Source: Streptomyces ferrugineus (lineage in GTDB: Bacteria; Actinomycetota; Actinomycetes; Streptomycetales; Streptomycetaceae). Taken from it: a DNA stretch of 64,000 bases. Numbering within the stretch: the first letter of the stretch is position 1; each line of letters opens with the position of its first letter. The stretch lies in contig NZ_CP063373.1 in assembly GCF_015160855.1 (NCBI RefSeq), positions 7,192,001 to 7,256,000 on the forward strand, read 5' to 3'. This document shows, in pieces, positions 61,880 through 64,000 of the stretch. A program made the position numbers and the translations under genes. The notes below the pieces were generated by a model. It worked only from the letters and a program-made list of their open reading frames with translations, made no database searches and was not told the origin of the DNA.

Positions 61880-62756
61880 CACCACCGCCAAGGACGCAGG
61901 CGATCTCGACGGACTCGAAGCGGGCCTGGACGCCCTGGAGACCGTCCACACCAGCCGCACGCCGCTGCGCAGCACGCTGACCCAGAAGATCCTGCCGCCG
62001 GCCGTCGCCGTCGCCCTGGTCGTGGGCCTGTGGCAGCTCCTGGTGTCGACCGGGGCGGCCGGCGACCCGACCAAGCTGCCCGCGCCGTCCGACGTGTGGG
62101 GCGAACTGCGCGCGTCCTGGCTGCAGGGCACCCTGCACGAGTACATCTGGACCTCCGTCTCCCGCGGCCTGCTCGGCTTCCTGCTCGCCCTGGCCATCGG
62201 CACCCCCCTGGGCCTGCTCGTGGCCCGCGTGAAACTCGTACGCGCGGCCATCGGACCGATCCTGTCCGGCCTGCAGTCCCTGCCCTCGGTCGCCTGGGTA
62301 CCCCCCGCCGTCATCTGGCTGGGCCTGAACGACCGCATGATGTTCGCCGTGATCCTGCTCGGCGCCGTCCCCTCCATCGCCAACGGACTGGTCTCCGGCG
62401 TCGACCAGGTACCACCCCTGTTCCTGCGCGCCGGCCGCACCCTCGGCGCCACCGGCCTGAAGGGCACCTGGCACATCGTGATGCCCGCCGCACTGCCCGG
62501 CTACCTGGGCGGCCTGAAACAGGGCTGGGCCTTCTCCTGGCGCTCACTCATGGCAGCCGAGATCATCGCCTCCTCCCCCGACCTCGGCGTCGGCCTCGGA
62601 CAGCTGCTGGAGAACGGCCGCAACACCAGCAGCATGTCCATGGTGTTCTTCGCCATCATGCTCATCCTGATCGTCGGCATCGCCATCGACCTGCTGATCT
62701 TCAGCCCGCTGGAACGGCGGGTACTGCGCAGCCGCGGTCTGCTGGCAAGGAGCTGA
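61866..62756 (+). CDS. ssuC: Sulfonate-type ABC transporter permease
   Basis: The protein has 296 residues with six membrane helices and the BPD_transp_1 segment. The EAA-like loop is RAGRTLGATGLKGTWHIVMPAALPG, as in the SsuC/TauC family. ATG 61866 overlaps the ATPase gene by 14 bp; GTG 61848 is an alternative. It completes the importer of the sulfur operon. Confidence 0.92.
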   Translation: MASTDTTAKDAGDLDGLEAGLDALETVHTSRTPLRSTLTQKILPPAVAVALVVGLWQLLVSTGAAGDPTKLPAPSDVWGELRASWLQGTLHEYIWTSVSRGLLGFLLALAIGTPLGLLVARVKLVRAAIGPILSGLQSLPSVAWVPPAVIWLGLNDRMMFAVILLGAVPSIANGLVSGVDQVPPLFLRAGRTLGATGLKGTWHIVMPAALPGYLGGLKQGWAFSWRSLMAAEIIASSPDLGVGLGQLLENGRNTSSMSMVFFAIMLILIVGIAIDLLIFSPLERRVLRSRGLLARS

Positions 62757-62762
62757 GGTCCT

Positions 62763-63515
62763 GTGATCACCCAGCCGGTTCTTCTCGTCATCGCCCACGG
62801 CAGCCGCGACCCTCGGCATGCCGCGACGGTGCACGCCCTCGTACGGCGGGTCCGGTCGCTGCGCCCGGACGTGCGGGTGGAGACCGGCTTCCTGGACTTC
62901 AACGTCCCGTCCGTGCAGGGAGTCCTGGAGTCGCTGGCCGCACAGGGCGTCCAGGACGTCGTGGCGCTCCCCCTGCTGCTGACCCGCGCCTTCCACGCGA
63001 AGGCCGACATCCCGGCGGTCCTGCGGGACGCCCCGCCGCAACTGCGGATCCGGCAGGCGGAGGTGCTGGGCCCGTCGCCGCTGCTGCTGTCGGCCCTGGA
63101 ACGCCGGCTGTACGAGGCGGGCCTGACGCCCGCCGACAAGTCCTCGACCGGGGTCGTGCTGGCCTCGGCGGGGTCCACCGACCCGGAGGCGATCGCAGTG
63201 ATCGCAGAAATCGCGCGGGAGTGGCGGCACACCGGTTGGTGCGCCGTGCGGCCTGCGTTCGCCTCCGCCGGCTCTCCCGCGGGGTTCCCCCGTACCGAGG
63301 ACGCGGTGCGCGAGCTGCGGGCACTCGGCTGCCAACGGGTGGCCGTGGCGCCGTACGTCCTGGCTCCCGGCTTCCTCCCGGACCGCATCGCGCGGGGCGC
63401 GGCCGAGGCGGACGTGCTGGCGGACGTGCTGGGGCCGGCGCCCGAGGTGGCACGGGTGCTGCTGGAGCGCTACGACGCAGCGCGGGTGCCGGTGCTGGCG
63501 GCGGTCGGGGCCTGA
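62763..63515 (+). CDS. Sirohydrochlorin chelatase (CbiX/SirB type)
   Basis: The protein has 250 residues with two related halves of the chelatase fold. HGSRDPRH (His11 as likely metal/catalytic ligand) begins the first half, and VVALPLLLTRAFHAKADIP holds the second key His. It inserts iron into sirohydrochlorin to make siroheme, the cofactor of the sulfite reductase encoded in the same operon; a cobalt-inserting CbiX role is possible. The GTG start follows the permease stop by 6 bp. Confidence 0.9.
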   Translation: MITQPVLLVIAHGSRDPRHAATVHALVRRVRSLRPDVRVETGFLDFNVPSVQGVLESLAAQGVQDVVALPLLLTRAFHAKADIPAVLRDAPPQLRIRQAEVLGPSPLLLSALERRLYEAGLTPADKSSTGVVLASAGSTDPEAIAVIAEIAREWRHTGWCAVRPAFASAGSPAGFPRTEDAVRELRALGCQRVAVAPYVLAPGFLPDRIARGAAEADVLADVLGPAPEVARVLLERYDAARVPVLAAVGA

Positions 63516-63540
63516 GGGCCCGCCCGCGCCGCGCCCGGTG

Positions 63541-63831
63541 TCACACGTCGAGGACGCGGGCGATCTCCTGGACCAGGGCCAGGCTGCCGCTGCCCGCCGG
63601 CACACCGGTGCCGATGGCCTCCAGAGCGAAGCGGATACGCCCTCGGTTGGCGGGCAGGCCGTCCTGTGCGGCATGGCCCAGCTCGGTGTGGATGATCTCC
63701 CCCTGTGGAACGAGCGCCGGGTTCTCGAAGCTCAGCCTCTCGACGAGCCGCTCCGCGAGGATCAGCATCGCCGCGGGGTCGGCGCCGTCCTGGCCCGACC
63801 CGTTGTTGTCGGGGCTGTTGTAGCCGCTCAC
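63541..63831 (-). CDS. Small hypothetical protein, 96 residues
   Basis: The protein has 96 residues starting at GTG 63831, preceded by a strong ribosome site (AGGAGG, minus strand 63839-63845). It has an acidic Gly/Asn-rich N terminus and two probable amphipathic helices (AAMLILAERLVERL and SLALVQEIARVL). No family is recognised. The start site and normal codon use support a real gene, transcribed toward the sulfur operon. Confidence 0.65.
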   Translation of the reverse strand: MSGYNSPDNNGSGQDGADPAAMLILAERLVERLSFENPALVPQGEIIHTELGHAAQDGLPANRGRIRFALEAIGTGVPAGSGSLALVQEIARVLDV

Positions 63832-63925
63832 TGTCCCGCCTCCTGTGACACCGCCGTCCTGGCGCCGATCACCCTAGAGACAACGACCGCCTTTTGTCCT
63901 GCGGTTGGGTCCACAGGCCGCGAGA

Positions 63926-64000
63926 TCAACCCCGTGTGTTGACAACCGCCCCCTCGGCCAGTCGCACCAGCTCCCCCACCGGCATCGACCCCGCCGCCCG
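63926..64000 (-). CDS. C-terminal fragment of a gene extending past the window
   Basis: On the minus strand, a reading frame enters from the right edge and ends at a TGA (63926-63928). It encodes about 24 residues (ending GELVRLAEGAVVNTRG) with no stop inside. The fragment is too short to assign. Confidence 0.35.
   Translation of the reverse strand, partial: RAAGSMPVGELVRLAEGAVVNTRG

Overview
The window looks like chromosomal DNA from a Streptomyces-type actinomycete. It has very high G+C, GTG and TTG starts, many secreted proteins with twin-arginine (Tat) signals, sugar ABC transporters that lack their own ATPase gene, LacI-family regulators, and short palindromic repeats of a type common in streptomycetes. 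No plasmid, phage or intact insertion sequence is visible. The species cannot be named from the sequence alone.

Layout. (1) 1-6.9 kb: a partial alpha/beta hydrolase, a MacB-type ABC exporter pair divergent from a two-component system, a TetR regulator and a PEP mutase/isocitrate lyase family enzyme. (2) 7-40 kb: a large plant cell-wall (pectin / rhamnogalacturonan I) utilisation region. It holds a DUF2264 protein, a CE12 rhamnogalacturonan acetylesterase, a PL4-type rhamnogalacturonan lyase, two GH43 enzymes for galactan and arabinan side chains, a surface-anchored beta-repeat protein, a carboxylesterase, a six-gene operon (solute-binding protein, two permeases, a GH28-like enzyme, two alginate-lyase-fold enzymes), a 2-hydroxyacid dehydrogenase, a second ABC sugar transporter and a GH43 beta-xylosidase/arabinofuranosidase-type enzyme. 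Three LacI regulators sit among them. Two families of palindromic operators (core AACCGGTT and core AAGCGCTT) lie upstream of different sub-clusters, so two overlapping regulons can be proposed. A 41-bp tandem repeat array lies between the dehydrogenase and the second LacI gene. (3) 40-54 kb: ordinary accessory genes, namely a small membrane protein, a ferritin-like protein with an apparent frameshift in its Tat signal, ThuA, DUF5954, two VOC proteins, two AraC regulators, an NmrA-like protein, YihY/BrkB, AidB-like acyl-CoA dehydrogenase, a GAF regulator, a secreted protein and a GNAT acetyltransferase. (4) 54-63.5 kb: an assimilatory sulfur operon. It starts with a cysteine-containing leader peptide, then sulfite reductase, a small zinc-ribbon protein, APS reductase, APS kinase, CysD, CysN, a sulfonate/taurine-type ABC transporter and a CbiX/SirB-type chelatase.

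How the parts work together. In the pectin region, secreted lyases, esterases and hydrolases would cut backbone and side chains outside the cell. The two CUT1 transporters, presumably sharing an MsiK-type ATPase encoded elsewhere, would import the oligosaccharides, and LacI proteins would sense them. In the sulfur operon, sulfate is activated by CysDN, reduced by APS reductase and then to sulfide by a siroheme/4Fe-4S sulfite reductase; the chelatase supplies siroheme and the transporter brings in organosulfur compounds. Most genes in this operon overlap or abut, which suggests translational coupling.
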